From Ophthalmolycus amberensis (taxonomy: Eukaryota > Chordata > Actinopteri > Perciformes > Zoarcidae): DNA of 64,000 nucleotides. This document shows positions 1 through 13,469 of the stretch, in pieces (position 1 is the stretch's first letter; each line of letters begins with the position of its first letter). The stretch spans positions 310,001 through 374,000 of the forward strand of contig JAFEUB010000912.1 in NCBI GenBank assembly GCA_024529925.1. The letters run 5' to 3'. The position numbers and the translations under genes are program-made. The notes below the pieces were generated by a model. The model did not search any database. It was given only the letters and a program-made list of their open reading frames with translations, and had not been told where the DNA came from.

Positions 1-199
1 CTTGGTGTTTTTAGTGCCTGCATATAAAAAAAAGAAGTGCAAGAATACATGAAACAAGCTCACAATGACTGATGCAATTACCTCAGAGCAGGAAGTGAGC
101 AACTCACTCACAGTAAAGCAATTAAAGCAATTAAAGTTGTAAAACAAATTTGATCAACAGACGTTCTCAAAGGACTAACCACTGATGTGCCATACTAAC

Positions 200-3100
200 C
201 CAGCTGGTGATAGTTGGAGAGACCAAAGCCGTAAACAGGCCCCTCTTTTGACACAGCAAAGGTGAGGTACGCCCCACAGAAGGCATCTGTGAAGTGAACT
301 TTCCCTTTGATTTTTACCATTTGTGGTACCAGCAACCGGCCTGAAATCACAGGACATAGTCAGTCAGACCGCCACAGCAAAAATACACGAAACAGGAAAA
401 AAAAATCACAAGTTGATGCTTTGTGCTTGCAGAAGCTTGTGTTACTTACCGAGGCCTTTCCTGCCTCCTCTGTCTGAGAAGTGCTCAGGCACTCTTCCCA
501 GCTGCCCCTGCTCTGCAGTGCCTGATGTGTACAGATTGCCCGCCAGTGTAACCAGAACAAGGTGGTCGTTACCTATTAAAGCATTCACAGAAATTAAAAC
601 TGAAATAGTGTGTGCTGCATATTAACTTCTAACAAAAACATACATGCGGCACTAAAGAGGGCTACTTCTTACCTGATGCAATTTTCACAACGGGTTCCGT
701 CATGGGGACTTTGACTGGAGCGGTGCAGGTCTTCATGGGCTCCAGAAGACCTATAACACCGTTGTTATCCTGGGGAACAAAAAAGTCCAGCATGTTAATA
801 GCTAAAACCAGATACACATAAATGATACCTGATAATTAAAACTGGGAACATTGATTCATCTACAGGTGACCAAATTCCCTCTTAGATACTTCCATTAACA
901 ACAGCGCTGGGTGAAGCAGCACACACTTGTATTACCTAGTATTATTACCATTCTATTATGAAATATGTCCCATATGTGAATATGTTGATGCCCATTAAGC
1001 AAAGCCAGAAATACCTTCTCTAATACAATAGTCCAATCACTATGCAGGTTTGCATTCAGACTGTGCTGACCGTAGTAAATGTATTGTGGTTTGTGTCCAC
1101 AGATATCCGATGTTCATTTATGTGACAGTTGTTTGGTGTTCTTGAAGGCTAATCAAGCTAAACGAAAAGTAGTTCAAGAAACATTTGGTGGAGAAAGAGG
1201 AAACGCATCAAGTGGGAACGCAGATGGTAGGCAGAGGTAATAGAGATGTAATTGCCGTTGTGCCATCGAGTATTAATAATGAAAACCCATGTGCAACCTA
1301 GCGAGATGAAAACAATAAAGAATGCAAGACGAAGGATCATCAAGCTATTTGTGAATGTCTTTACTTTTCTCTTTAAATGAGTAACAACGTGAAGCTGCTT
1401 GTAATATGCTACAACGGTCAGAGATTTGGTCATGTAGCCACGAGAAGCTAAGATTACAGAACTCTGACAGATGGACATGGGAAAGCTCAGACTATGGAAA
1501 TAACATCTGTTACGCAGAGGCGGTTATGAAGTGATTATATCAAACAGGTATTACGATATTCTGTCATTTGCTCAAGTTCCAGTCAAGAGTAACAATGAAC
1601 AGCTTCTAACGTCACTTTTATGTAGCAACAAACTTAAATTGGGCTGAAAGGAAACGAGACTGCCACTACACTACAATAACAATACAATAAATAGGTTCAA
1701 ATAATCTGAATTTGGTGTTAACGGTCTTGTCATTTCATCTGGAAACACTACAAATTGGTGAAATGCTCAAGTGAATTATTTGAGACTGCAAATACAGTAC
1801 ATTTGTGATGTTCAGGTGTAAGTTGAACATGAGTACAGCACATTTCTACTGGTGCTCACACATTTTGTCGGAGAAGAGGATTTAAACAAGTTATAAAAGT
1901 CCCAACTTGATGTAGGGAAATCTCTCTCTCACACACACACACACACCGAGGTGGCTGAAAGCAGCAGGTAACTAACCCTGAAGGAGCCCCATATGTACAC
2001 TGATCCATCCTCTGTGAGTGCAGCCGTGTGGCTGTCCCCTGCCGACACCTGGACCACCTTCTCCTCCAACGGCACCTTTCCTGGAACCATCTCAGACCCC
2101 TCCTCCGCTGTGTCCCGACCGAGGGCACCTTCGTCATTACAGCCAAAAGTGTAAACCTAAAAAAGAAGAAAGAAATAGTTTATCTGGGAAACTCAAGACG
2201 AGTTAAAATGTTAAAACAGAGCCTTAGCATTAGTTATACAACAGACAGTTGCTTCCTTACATGGCCAGTCTCGCCGACACACACAGTGTGCATGCCTCCC
2301 GCAACCACTTGTACAATTTTCTCTGGCAGGGACAAGAGGGCTGGCTTCTTCCTCTCAATGGTGGTCTCTCCTAGGCCCAACTGGCCCACATCACCCTGGC
2401 CCAGAACAAGCACCTGACCCGCCTCCTTGCCATGACTCCTGTGGGAAACTTAAATGCAAACAAACAAAATGTCATTTAAGTTGTTTCATTTGATCTTACA
2501 TCTTATTAGCCTTACATGGACAATATTGACTGTGGCATGGAATAATAAATATGGGCAATTTGACATGAGGCAACTTGTTAAAACTGTGGTGTGACTAGGG
2601 TTGTCACGATACCAAAATTATGACTTCGATACGATACCTGCCATAAGTATCACGATACCGATACTTACGATACCAGAATTTGATACAATACCACAAATAC
2701 AATACTGGTATATTTATCTATTATAGTAATAAATAAAACATCTGTACGGTTCCCTTTTTTTACCAGCTTGTTCCTGCCCTGCTTTTTGAACACTTAACAA
2801 ATGGCATTAATATTAGTATTAGCCTACAGCAAGATATTAATGAAAACTACATGGTGCCATGATTGCTGCTGGCATCTGTCTGACTGTCTGTGAGAGTGGG
2901 TGGGTAAACAATGCTTCATTTACTTGCATAGTGAGTTTGATATTTTCACTTCATATTTTATCTTAATTCATGGAATAATTATTTTTCCTTAACTAAAAAT
3001 AATTACCGGTAGCTCAAGATCCACCCTCAGGCTCCACCAGCATGTAGGCATTTTGCATCAATTGTGTTTCATTTAGTACCCATTTGTGTGCATTGTGACC

Positions 3101-3834
3101 TCATGATCATATAGGCTTGTTGTCAAACTAGGCTAAGGCTACTCGTTACCCGTCGTTCTTTGAACTCTTTGAAAAGTTGTGGGTGTCTGTCTGAAAGGTG
3201 CTTTGCCATGTTAGACGTGTTGCCTCACTTGGTCTGAAACACGTTTCGCAGACGGGTCTCTATGTCAGTGGGCTTTCCTTCACTGTCTGCAATATAGCCG
3301 AAGATACTTCTGGCATCTTGTTTTCCAACAAGCCGAGGACGGTCGGCAAAAGCTCCTGCCATGTCTCCCCTGTGATCACTCTCTGCGAGTGCGCGCGCTG
3401 CCTGTTGCTGTGAGCGCGCTGGGCAGCCCCGCCACCTTGCAGTCAATGCCTGCAGACAGGGAGCGGAGCAGCGAGTGCGCTCTGATCGCGCTATTTTAAT
3501 AAAGTATCGATACTAAAAATATGCAATATCGTATCGTTTTTAACGTACAGGTACCGCTGTACCTTTTTAGTATCGATACACCGTGCAACCCTAGGTGTGA
3601 CGTCCTTTTCTCTCATAAACATCTTAAGAGAACTTTGATTTGGTTCTTCGAGTTAGACATCTATGGTGTACATTTTATTTAAGTCTCATTGTCTAGTCCA
3701 GTTTCTTTTCTTTTTTTTAAAGACGGTGATTTACCTTTCACTTTCTTGGGGTCTTTATCATCTTCAGCAATAGGGTCAGACTTCCTCTTGGTTGCAGTCT
3801 TTTTAGCAGGCATGGCAGTCTTTTTAGCAGGCAT
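200..3834 (-). CDS. rcc1: Regulator of chromosome condensation 1 (RCC1), partial, 3' end beyond window
   Basis: RCC1 is the nuclear guanine-nucleotide exchange factor for Ran. It is a seven-bladed beta-propeller that binds nucleosomes and makes Ran-GTP for nuclear transport and spindle assembly. Coding exons on the minus strand are 3735-3834 (start), 2261-2448, 1977-2156, 673-769, 450-572 and 200-340. Every junction keeps frame and gives about 276 residues. The basic N-terminal tail (KKVK, then SHRSH) is followed by propeller signatures in order: GQGDVGQLGLGE, GCNDEGALGRD, SAGDSHTAAL, GSFRDNNGVIG, GNDHLVLV, AFCGAYLTF and YGFGLSNYHQL. The remaining blades, roughly a third of the protein, lie left of the window. 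The start is the first ATG in the first coding exon. A second in-frame ATG follows 21 nt later because of a tandem duplication. Exon 2 must use an AAG acceptor (after 2448), because the nearer CAG acceptor breaks the frame. Confidence 0.93.
2596..3593 (-). mobile_element. hAT-type DNA transposon, internally deleted, in an rcc1 intron
   Basis: The element is 998 bp and begins TAGGGTTG and ends CAACCCTA. Its ends are imperfect inverted repeats rich in CGATAC/GTATCG. It is flanked by a perfect 8-bp direct repeat GGTGTGAC (2588-2595 and 3594-3601), the target-duplication length of the hAT superfamily. On the minus strand at about 3225-3446 the translation includes IFGYIADSEGKPTDIE, which resembles the start of the BED zinc-finger region of fish hAT transposases. 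The rest of the transposase is missing, so this copy is non-autonomous. It sits between the first two coding exons of rcc1 and breaks no exon. Confidence 0.85.
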
Positions 3835-3852
3835 GACAGCAACACGTAAGGA

Positions 3853-5115
3853 CTTGGGGGAAAAACACAAGATTAGATCGGTGTGATGATTTTCTATTGG
3901 TTAAAGTCACTGAGCTGTAGGTGACAAAAACCCTAGATGAAAATGGTGTTTCACAATACATTGTATTGGTGTTGGTATCAACGTAGTAACAACTACACCT
4001 CTGATGTTAGACCGTATAAAGCAAAGATGAGCAGCAACAATGCCTGAACTGCACATCCACTGATCACAAACATGAAGTGAAGCGGTGGCTGCAAGCTGAA
4101 AGATATCAACTGGTATAAACTGTCACTTAAAGTGGCAAAATCCTTATCCTGGTGAAAACATGTCTGCATAAACAAAACGTTTAATCAGAGCTAAAGCAAT
4201 TAAATCTATCAAGAGAAAAGTAATATGAACCAACAATTGATTCAGTCATGTATCAAGCAAAAATGCTCCTTGCTGGTTCTAACTTATTTTCCTTTTTAAA
4301 ATCACTTTAAATTAAATGCCCTTGGTGTTTTCAGATTTTGCTCGGGCAAAGCAGGTGCTCGGCTCACGCAATATTGGCATTTCTATAACTCACAAGCCTA
4401 CTACTGGTAACCGCAATTGACCCTCAATACACAATTGGTCCTTTATTTCGGTCCCAACATTAACCAGGAGGTGTTGGGCTTCAACAGCTGTCCGAAAGTC
4501 CCTTCAATGGCTGGCACAGCGTCAGATCATTTCACCCCACAGTTGTGCTTCCTCTACTTCTGCTCCCATGCAATGAGAGTCCACACAATACCTGCTACAT
4601 GTTAAACTGGAGTCGAGCTTAGCTCTCAGTGACACCCATAGACTATGATAGACACATCTAGAGAGTGCTGCCAGTGCTTTAACATTTAGCACAAGTTCTA
4701 AAAGAGCAGCGTGATACAACACAGGCAGTAACTTAAGTTAACTATGTGTCCTTGCTAACATTTAGATGGCTAAATTACCGAGCTGTAGCCTACATGGCTG
4801 AGCTTCAGCCCTCTTGGTTATAAATACACGTGACACAGTCGGTTACTAATACAGTTAGAATATAGGATGCAAGAGTCAAGTTTTCCACCAGGCAGAGCAT
4901 TACAGCATGCTAACTATAGCTAACTAGTCAACATGGCAAAGCAAACGTTCAGAGCTATGTGCTAGCTGGCGCGAGCTCGTTAGCACCGTTAGCAGCACGT
5001 TCTAGGATGAATGAACACAGTTTATTAACAGCATAACGTTAACCATTGCTTAAGTAGTGTTTATTATTGGTGGTCTTTTCCAACTAGACAATTTAAGAGC
5101 TGATACTTTACTAAC
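3853..5115 (-). other. rcc1 first intron
   Basis: This is the intron between the non-coding first exon and the first coding exon. It is AT-rich. I see no coding exon, transposon ends or recognisable small RNA here. Confidence 0.5.
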
Positions 5116-5225
5116 CTGTGATGTGTAACGTTAGTAGTTTGAAGTTTTCTGTTTGCCTATAAGTGAACGTGCGCAGTCTGTTCCCGGTCTAGAGTTGGAC
5201 ACGCACGACGTCACGTTGTGGAACC
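5116..5225 (-). promoter_or_regulatory. rcc1: rcc1 non-coding first exon and core promoter
   Basis: A good donor (CACAG followed by gttagt in minus-strand sense) ends at 5116, so the 5' untranslated exon probably spans about 5116-5190. It would splice to the acceptor after 3852. Just upstream are a CRE-like GACGTCAC (5207-5214) and a TGCGCACGTT stretch (about 5166-5175) resembling an NRF1 half-site, as is common in housekeeping promoters. The transcription start is inferred and not seen directly. Confidence 0.45.
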
Positions 5226-5229
5226 CCTG

Positions 5230-6254
5230 GCTCCTTAAAGAGACAGTACCACTCAAATCTGTAGTGGTGGAATCAAAATGTAGTGAGTGAAATCAAGTAG
5301 GTAACTTTTACAAACAATCATAAAAGTAAAAGTACTGCTTATGCAGGAGAATGTCCCCTGTTTTCACCATCATCCGTTTTGTATATCTTTTATGAAATGT
5401 ATAATCATTATTTTGAAGTAATGTTGTGTTCTATTAACATATTAGGTTTAGAGAATATGGTCTAGTTTTAGTTCAGACTTTGTTCTCAGATAGATTTTAG
5501 TATTCTAGTTTATGTCTATCACTATAAACAAAACAATCCTTTTTATGGTCAATTCAATGTGACTATGTTATGTCTCTGATAATCTGTGCATTTTTCCCAA
5601 ACCATACATATTTAATGAATATTTTCCTGTTTGTGTATTTCTTTTGCATGGTCACCCAGTATGTGCCATGTGTTTTGTGATGCAATCTGATGTTTCTGTT
5701 TTTTTTCCTGCATTTTTTAAATTTAATCCATATGCTAGTGTTGTTTTGCAATCTGTACATATATTTTATATTCTTTTGTCAATATCTGGCCTTTATTTTA
5801 CTGCTACAACAGTGCAACTTCCTGACCTTGCAGCATCACCTCATCACGAGATCTCTAACAAGATTTTGCCTTCACCGGTAACAGAATATACTGCATAAAG
5901 CCTTTATGATGTACAATCTAGACAACCATTTGCATTCCAAGTTCCCATTCATTATGCATGAGGCATCTAAAACTATCTCCAGGTTTAGCTCCTCAGACTC
6001 AGTCAAACGTACCATACCACAAGGTGTCGCTGCAGCCTTATATTTTCATTTTAGAGGTTCAAAATTCCCCCTAGCCCTGTGATAATCTGGTGACAGGTGT
6101 ACCCTGCCTTCTTCCAATGTAATTTGTGGTTCGGCTAAAAAATAATGGATTGATGATAAATGCCTCTAAAAAAAAAAGACTCCACACAAACACACCAAAA
6201 GGTAAGACTGGTCAATGAATTAAAAAGCCAGGTGCAGAGTCATTGCACAGACGG
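5230..6254. other. Intergenic spacer between the rcc1 promoter and the phactr4 3' end
   Basis: About 1 kb of AT-rich sequence with no coding exon. Both neighbouring genes are on the minus strand, so rcc1 starts roughly 1 kb downstream of the phactr4 cleavage site. Nothing else is recognisable. Confidence 0.5.
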
Positions 6255-7759
6255 TTCAAGGAATTGTAAGATTTTTAATTAGATCCAGATGTGACTATTT
6301 ACAATAAAAAGAAAAATGTCAGTCCATACAATTCCACATTCAATTAAAAAGGAACTTAGTTTTTACAGAAAAGGTACTCTTTCATATCTTCATTCCTGTA
6401 GCATTTAATCATAAACTAATATTCTGTGCTTAAAAAAATAGCAACCTATATTACTTTTATATTTAAAACTTATTTTCAAATGAAAGGAAGACAAGATATA
6501 CACAAGCGTCAGTTAAACCTATATCAACCTGTACACAGCAGAGAGAACTCTGTAAGCTACTGGCCAGACAATACAAGATAAAACATTTCTGCTTCTGTTT
6601 CAAAAGGTTCCAGCCAAAATGACTCCCTGTTGACCGTTTATACATTTTTTGACTTTTTTTTGATAAATCCCTGATCTACACACACAGCAACTTACATTTC
6701 ACTCTTAGTATAGACACTACTAGCACGACCTTATTCCAAATGGCTACAGAATGCATTGCATGTTTGATCTTTAAAGGGAAGTACAAAAACTCATAAAAAA
6801 GTATAAATGAAGAGAGATTAGCCAGATCCAATTACATTGGATTCTGTGTTGGCTCATGCAGTGGATTGCAGAAATTAGTGATATGAAAACATCCTATAGT
6901 CCATTAGGCATTGGGTATGTTGGCACACATAAAAACCCCAACAAGCCTCCTGACCGGCACCCTTTTTCTCCATCTACATTGATGCTTAAATGGCCACCTC
7001 ACATCACAACCATAAATACAGGCAAGCCAAACAATAATAAAAAAAAAGGTTCAAATAAAAGCTGTCACTACTCGTGATCAAAATTACAATATAAAATATC
7101 TTGTGCATTACAGAATATTTTGTAATTAGATCTTTCCAACTTTCATTCTAAGGTATAACAATAGCAGTCTGTACACAATTTATATAAAACACGCAATATC
7201 CCAGAGATGTCCAGTCCCATAACAGAATATCCCAGTCTTCATCCTCCAGCCCGCTCTAGCTGCGGCCGTTTGTCTGTTATCTATTATTACTGTGTGGAGT
7301 ATTAGAAGTCATCATATTATTACTATTATTGTATGTTATTACATTAACAAGATGAATTAGCTTTTCCATATACAGTAAAGAAGAAAAAAAGGCAACACAG
7401 AATGAGGCTGCATTAAAGGTTGTCACTAGACCCAAGTCCCTGAGGGGTACCACATAACAGCAGAGTGAGAGTCGGCCCTGTCGGGTTCTCTGCCACTTCT
7501 CCACTTCATTGGCTCGTGGTTCCCCCTGTTGTCCGGGAGAAATACTGCATCTGGTCCTCACCCACCACCACCTCAGTTTAGTGAAAGCAATGTAGTGGGC
7601 CGGCGATGGAGGGCAAGCGAGAAGCATTGTCAGTTCCAGGCGTTCTCTGATAATCTGCACAGTACATTCGGGAAACTTAAAACTGCGATCTCTCCGCATA
7701 GGAAGCAGCTTCTGGCCACACAGGGATCGTGCTTCATTATCCGTGAAGGAGAGGGTGGT
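6255..7759 (-). other. phactr4: phactr4 3' untranslated region
   Basis: About 1.5 kb follows the TAG stop (7760-7762). It is AT-rich with no coding potential. An ATTAAA variant poly(A) signal in minus-strand sense lies at 6274-6279, giving a possible cleavage site near 6255. The end position is an inference. Confidence 0.4.
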
Positions 7760-10700
7760 CTAAGGCCGATGAAACCTAAAGAAAACATAAGGATCAGACA
7801 TTCATATTCTGTTTAAAGTTACAATCCTTAAGATTTTTATAAAATCAAACCCCATATTTGATACTAGTCATTGTCGTTATCTTTTCAGTAATAGCCATTC
7901 AATGCATTTACATTTTGTCATCATGTCTCTTTAATATAGCAGGTTTCATTGTTAGTGGCGGGGTCCGCCATTCCCATTCTGGATTCAATTTGCCCTCATA
8001 TGCTCAAGAGATTCCCACAACACACACATGGCATCCAGCTTCACTGATTTTTAATGTCACCTCATCAGTCTCACTGTATGAAGTTACTGCTAATGCTAAC
8101 CCAACATTTATGCTAAAACTGTTCAGATGAAACATGACAAAGCTTTTATTGTGAAGCAGTAACCGGAAACACAATGTATTTTTCACCGGGGTTAACGCTG
8201 TGAGCAATCCTCGGTCAACAAAACAAAGACAAAAGATATTTTCAGCATATTTTAGATGAGTTTTAAACATTTCAGCTATTAATGGAACAAGAAGAAACAG
8301 TCACAGTGAACTGTTAGATGAAGTGTTGCAGGAAACAGACTGAAAACCTTCAACTTCTTGGCAAGGTAACAACCTTCTTTCACCGTGTCCTGGTTTCGTG
8401 TGGAAAGCTTTCTGCCCCGTGTGCACTGTGGAATCTCATAGGTTGCTCATGGCATGATGAGTAAAGGCCAATTATTAAATTAATTCTTTATTAAAACATC
8501 ATGACTTTCTTTGCTTGTGTGTAAACAGACACCAGTTGCTCTTCTGTTGCACTTCTGCACACAGAGTATTTGCTTTAATATTACAACAGGTCTCGCCAAT
8601 TCAACCAGGACTGAAATCTGAAGGGTTATGACGTCAAGATCCATCTGATAAAAGGTATACCTGGTGTAGATTCTGCTCTCTTCGTGGACCTCCATTTCAG
8701 TGCTCTTATAATCGTTGAGCTCCTTCCGGATGGCCGCCTAGATGAAGCAGAAAGAGAGCGAGAGAGTCCCGGTGAACTTAAAAGGAAACCTGCTAAACAT
8801 CACCCTTGATGCTAATAATATGTGAAACAGAAGTTTGTCAAGTTGGACATGGCAAACTGAATGAGCACCTTGTCAGCAGGAGTCAGCTTGGTCCACGGCT
8901 TTTCCGCTCTCCGATCGTAGTTATGGGCATCGGTGACTTCCACGTACTCGTGGAACCGCAGGATTGTTCTTGCCTGTAGTTCTGCAACTGTGGGTCTTTG
9001 ACTCAGCTACAATAAACAGATGTCAGTTTAATATCCAGCAAATACACGGTTTGACACTTGGATGTCTGTTGTGGATGCGTTGCCTCACCTTCCTGGTCAG
9101 CCGCCGCTTGATCTCTCTAACCTCAGCTTGTCTGTCCACCTGATTTCTGGCTGAATGAAAGAGAGGGAAGGGGAAAAAAACACTAGCAGAGCTTTATTTA
9201 GATTCTGCATGAAAGTCAGGCTTGATGTGCACCAAAGGAAGAGTTAAAGCAGTTTCCAAAATTAGATATTCAACTGTAATCCATGTTTCAAATGTCTTTT
9301 CAAGTGTAAATTCTTGCTATCACAGCATCTATAAAATACTGTTCTTTTGTACACTGTGAACTGGCGGGGTTAAAATGTGTCTTTCTAATTCAGGGACAAA
9401 GCTGGGATGTTTGTTGAAGCCCAAAAAAACAATTTGACCAAACAAGCCAAAGAGCAGCAGACTCAAAACTGAACTTCCTGAGTGAGGGCATTATAAGGTC
9501 CAGTAATGGATAATAACGGTGAAAAGGAAAGAAAGACGGGATACTAACGCTGAAGGATGTTTCTTTGCTCGAGCTCCTCAGCAGTGGGTCTCTGGCTAAG
9601 TCGCCTGAATTGGGAAGAAAAAAAAAAAGAGTCTGACTATTTTTACACAGTATCACTTTGTCATTCAGGCAGTAAGTAGGACAAAGATCTAAGAAATGAT
9701 CTTCGGGTAAATACACACACTATTGTCAGTTTAAAGGATGCAAAAGAATCTAAATATGCACAGAAGTGCGATGATGTCTGTCTTTACCTTGTGAGTGCAG
9801 TGCCGATCTGCGTGCGGATGGCCTCCCACTGCTCCCTGCTCTGCCAGGTGAGGCCGGTCTGTCCTGGAGGCTGGTCTTCTCTGCTCCTCTCATGGATAAA
9901 CCGGTCCCTGTCTGGGGCACAGGGACGGCTGCTCAGCTTCAGGGCCAAGGTGTCCTTCCTCTTCACCCTGCTGGCCAGGGCACCTGGATAGAAGCCAAGC
10001 AGAGATGTGGTCAGGTGGGAGGGAGCACACAACAAAAACAAAGGAAGTGCTTTACAAAAGTCTTGAAACATTTTTTTTTTTTACATATTTCCATAAAATA
10101 TGGTTATGCTTACTAAGTGGGGGCTCATCCTCTTCATCGGAGTCTTCATCTTTATAAAGCACAGGACCATCTGAGTCGCTGTCCTCCCCACGCACGTGAT
10201 GCTCTCCTCCTTCATCCTCTTCCTCCTCCTCACTGCTGTTCCCCCCCGGGATGACACAAACACCGGCGTCTCCAACCAAGCATCTGCGACTCCGTGGCTC
10301 CAGCTCTGGCTGAGGGATCTCCCCATCGTACTCCTCCTCTTCCTCGTCATCTTCCTCCTCTGAGTAGTCATCTTCAGATCTAATGGAAAGAGAACAATAA
10401 ACACACAAGCGTTACGGATACAAATAAGGCATCTGTTAGCTTTTGCACTTTAAAAAGACTGATAGGTTTTAATACAGTTTTACCAAAATGATATCCCACC
10501 CTCATACCCCAACAAAAGTTCTCCCATCATTATGTATCGAGTGACTCACAGTTTTAATGGTTGGATGCTGACAGGAAGTGGGCGACCGCCTTGGTAGTCC
10601 GAAGGGGTTTCGAAAAGCAGTGCGTGTGCACGCTGTGACCCGTCTGGATGAGGCTGAGCCGGGCCGGGACTAGACAGGGCTCGCTGGATCATGATGTGGA

Positions 10701-13432
10701 GCGGGACAGGAGCTGGGCGCTGAGGAGACTCGTTGGTCGGACTCGGTGGGTCAAACAGCATTGGTATGGGTTGGGGCAGTGGGTGGGGGTAGGAGTGCTG
10801 ATGGTGGAGGTGGTGGGCGTGTATGTGTTGGCGGGGAGGAGAAGGTGGTTTGTGTGTCGGCAGGGGAGGGGAGGAAGGGGGGGGAGGCAGCTGAAAGCCC
10901 ACATGGAGGTTGCTGTGGTCGTCCAGAGAAAGCGGCGAGGGGTTGATGGGGTGGCTCGAGTCCTCCGTGCTGCGTTTGGTGACGGGGGTGGTCCTCTTAG
11001 GAGGCATCGGCAGAGAAGGCTTGGCTGGAACAAGACTGGCACCTCCGGTGGCTTGGGTGAAGTCACCTGCAAATGGAAAAACAGTTAATACATCCAATCA
11101 TAAAGCCAAATAGATAGCTTAGGTCTGTGAGTGAGTTGATAGCAAGTGCTTTATTTTTCTATCCAGTTTGCCGCTGGTACATGAGTGCACATGCATCAGC
11201 GCTACATGTATGATGTACCCAACAACATGACAGAATACACATGAACAAATACAAATACTGGGATTACATGTCTGACTGAGCATTATTGCGTGCATACAGT
11301 GTGTCGGATCACATGACTGAGTCAACATGAATGCACGCACTGCCCTAACAAACTAGTGTGCAGCATGTGCCCCAGGTCACAGAGACAAAGAAGATACATA
11401 CAGCGGACATGCTCTACAGGCAGATTCTTAACCTGCCGTTAAACCTTGTTTATTAGCGTCTTGTGCGAAAAGCTGAGATGACAAAAAAACTCCAGTTATT
11501 TGCATGCACATTTGTTTATTTGCTATAGAATTCTTCGAACGCTGTAAAACAGCCTGAAAGCCACAACAATGTTAAAAGCCATAGCCGTGCTACTGAGACA
11601 TAATAAGAGATCAGTGGAGTAGTAGACTCCACTGAACTGGTTTACATCTCCCTCTCTAAGTCAAGCCCTTATGTTACAACCTTTTGGCCCCTCCATCCAT
11701 CCATCCATCCATCCATCCATCCCAGTTGAGCAGAAGCTAAGTGGATTAGCACTATAAAATGCACTTGTTGCATTACAGGCCACAGCTGGAACCTGCAAAA
11801 GGCTCCCCTCCATTTACATGCCAATTAAGAGAGTATAACATGGAAACACTCAACTGCTCACCGACACAGAAGTTTCTTCTCATGTACACAAAGCACCCAG
11901 CACACTCATTATCAGCTCATTATGTGCATGCGGCTCTTATATACACCACATCCAAAGAAAAGCAATCAAGGCCAGTCAACAAGTTAAAAGGCGTTGGGGA
12001 GGGAAATATGTTGGCAGCGAGAAAGGACGCGACACCATGAAGAACGCAGACTCTGAAGGGGGGCACAGACACGAGCACCCTGGCCACAGAGACACCAGAG
12101 GGCATCCTTTTACCTGAGCGCAGGCCTCCGGCCCGCCGGCACAGGTAGACGGGAAGAGACAGGTAGACATCGTAGTCACACTCTCGCTTCCAGCAGGACC
12201 AGTAGAGCGGAAGCTGAGCGTTCTCGCCCCCCTGCAGGGCTGAGACTAACAGGGAGGAGACGGAGGCCTTCAGCTGGAGTGTTTAATGGATGTAGGTGCA
12301 TGGTGGTACTGTATGTTGATGGATAGATATACACCCCTCCTATGAAGGAGGGGTGTTGTTGCCCTAAATGCTCATCATTCGGTCATTCTATTGAAAAAAA
12401 AAGAAGATGAACCACATTGTGGGAAACACTCCTATTTGTTTTCTTGCCAGGAGTCATAAGAGAGGATTGATGCCACGCTCATACCCGTCTGTTCAATATG
12501 AAACTGCAACCAGGAGAGAGCCAGCTAAGCTTAACCTAAATATTTAAAGCAAGGGGAGACAGTTAGCCTGGCTCTGTCCAAAGTGTGAAACATTCAGAGG
12601 GATCTATTCCATTCGTGTGTGCACGCCGGGCACCGTAGTTCTCATTTACACAAGAAGTTCCAGTTGGTTGCAATTTGCAACCTCGCCGCCAGATCCTACA
12701 CACTGCACCTATAACGCATACAAAGTGTAAAAACAGCAAGTTGCGGTTGTAGCTTAGCTCAACTAAAGTGACTGTCTCCAGGCTGCAGCTTGATATATAT
12801 GTCAAACAGTTCCTTTAAAATGTTTCTGTTTAGTAAGTTTGCCTTCATGGACCGCTTCTGTAAACTGTCAACAACTGCATCAACAGAATTTGTTCTCTAA
12901 ATGACATTTGTGGTTGGTCTGTGCTTAGTCGTCCAAAGCTTGTGAAGATGAAAGTGCTGTTAGTTTCAAAGTCTCAAGTGACGACTAATAGGACATCTCT
13001 CGTAATATTTTTCCCCATTTGACTCGTCACTTCTGATTACATGACCGATACATGTGAGAAAATGAAAGACAATTCTCACAGCACATCATGACAAAGATAA
13101 CCTGCATAATTCAGTCACACAGACACGACAAGAAGTACACACATTTTTAAAAAAGGTACCAAAACCCATCAATCCAAGAAAACAGCTCTGCCCGAGTGTC
13201 AATTAAGGGAAGATCCCGGAGGAGACAAACCCCACAGTAAACAAAAACAACCACCATTACGCTGCCTCTGTGCGAGCAGCACCCCGAAGCCACAGGAGTC
13301 CCTGTTATCTTCAGAGTACAATTCTGGGGAAAAGTTAGCAGCAAAAATAGTCCAGGCGTAATACGGAATTAGCTGGGGACAAGCTACTCAAGCTGTTTAG
13401 ATAACATCATTACCAGGATGTGTGTGTGTGTC

Positions 13433-13469
<37 letters not shown>

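Noticed and set aside
3600..5200. U17/SNORA73-type snoRNA expected near mammalian RCC1 (SNHG3 locus)
   Set aside because: I looked in the rcc1 5' introns for the conserved boxes and saw none. The human linkage need not hold in fish.
10648..11088. Plus-strand 146-codon ORF rich in Gly, Arg and Val
   Set aside because: It is antisense to the proline-rich phactr4 exon 10550-11066, and the low stop density follows from the CCN codons on the coding strand.
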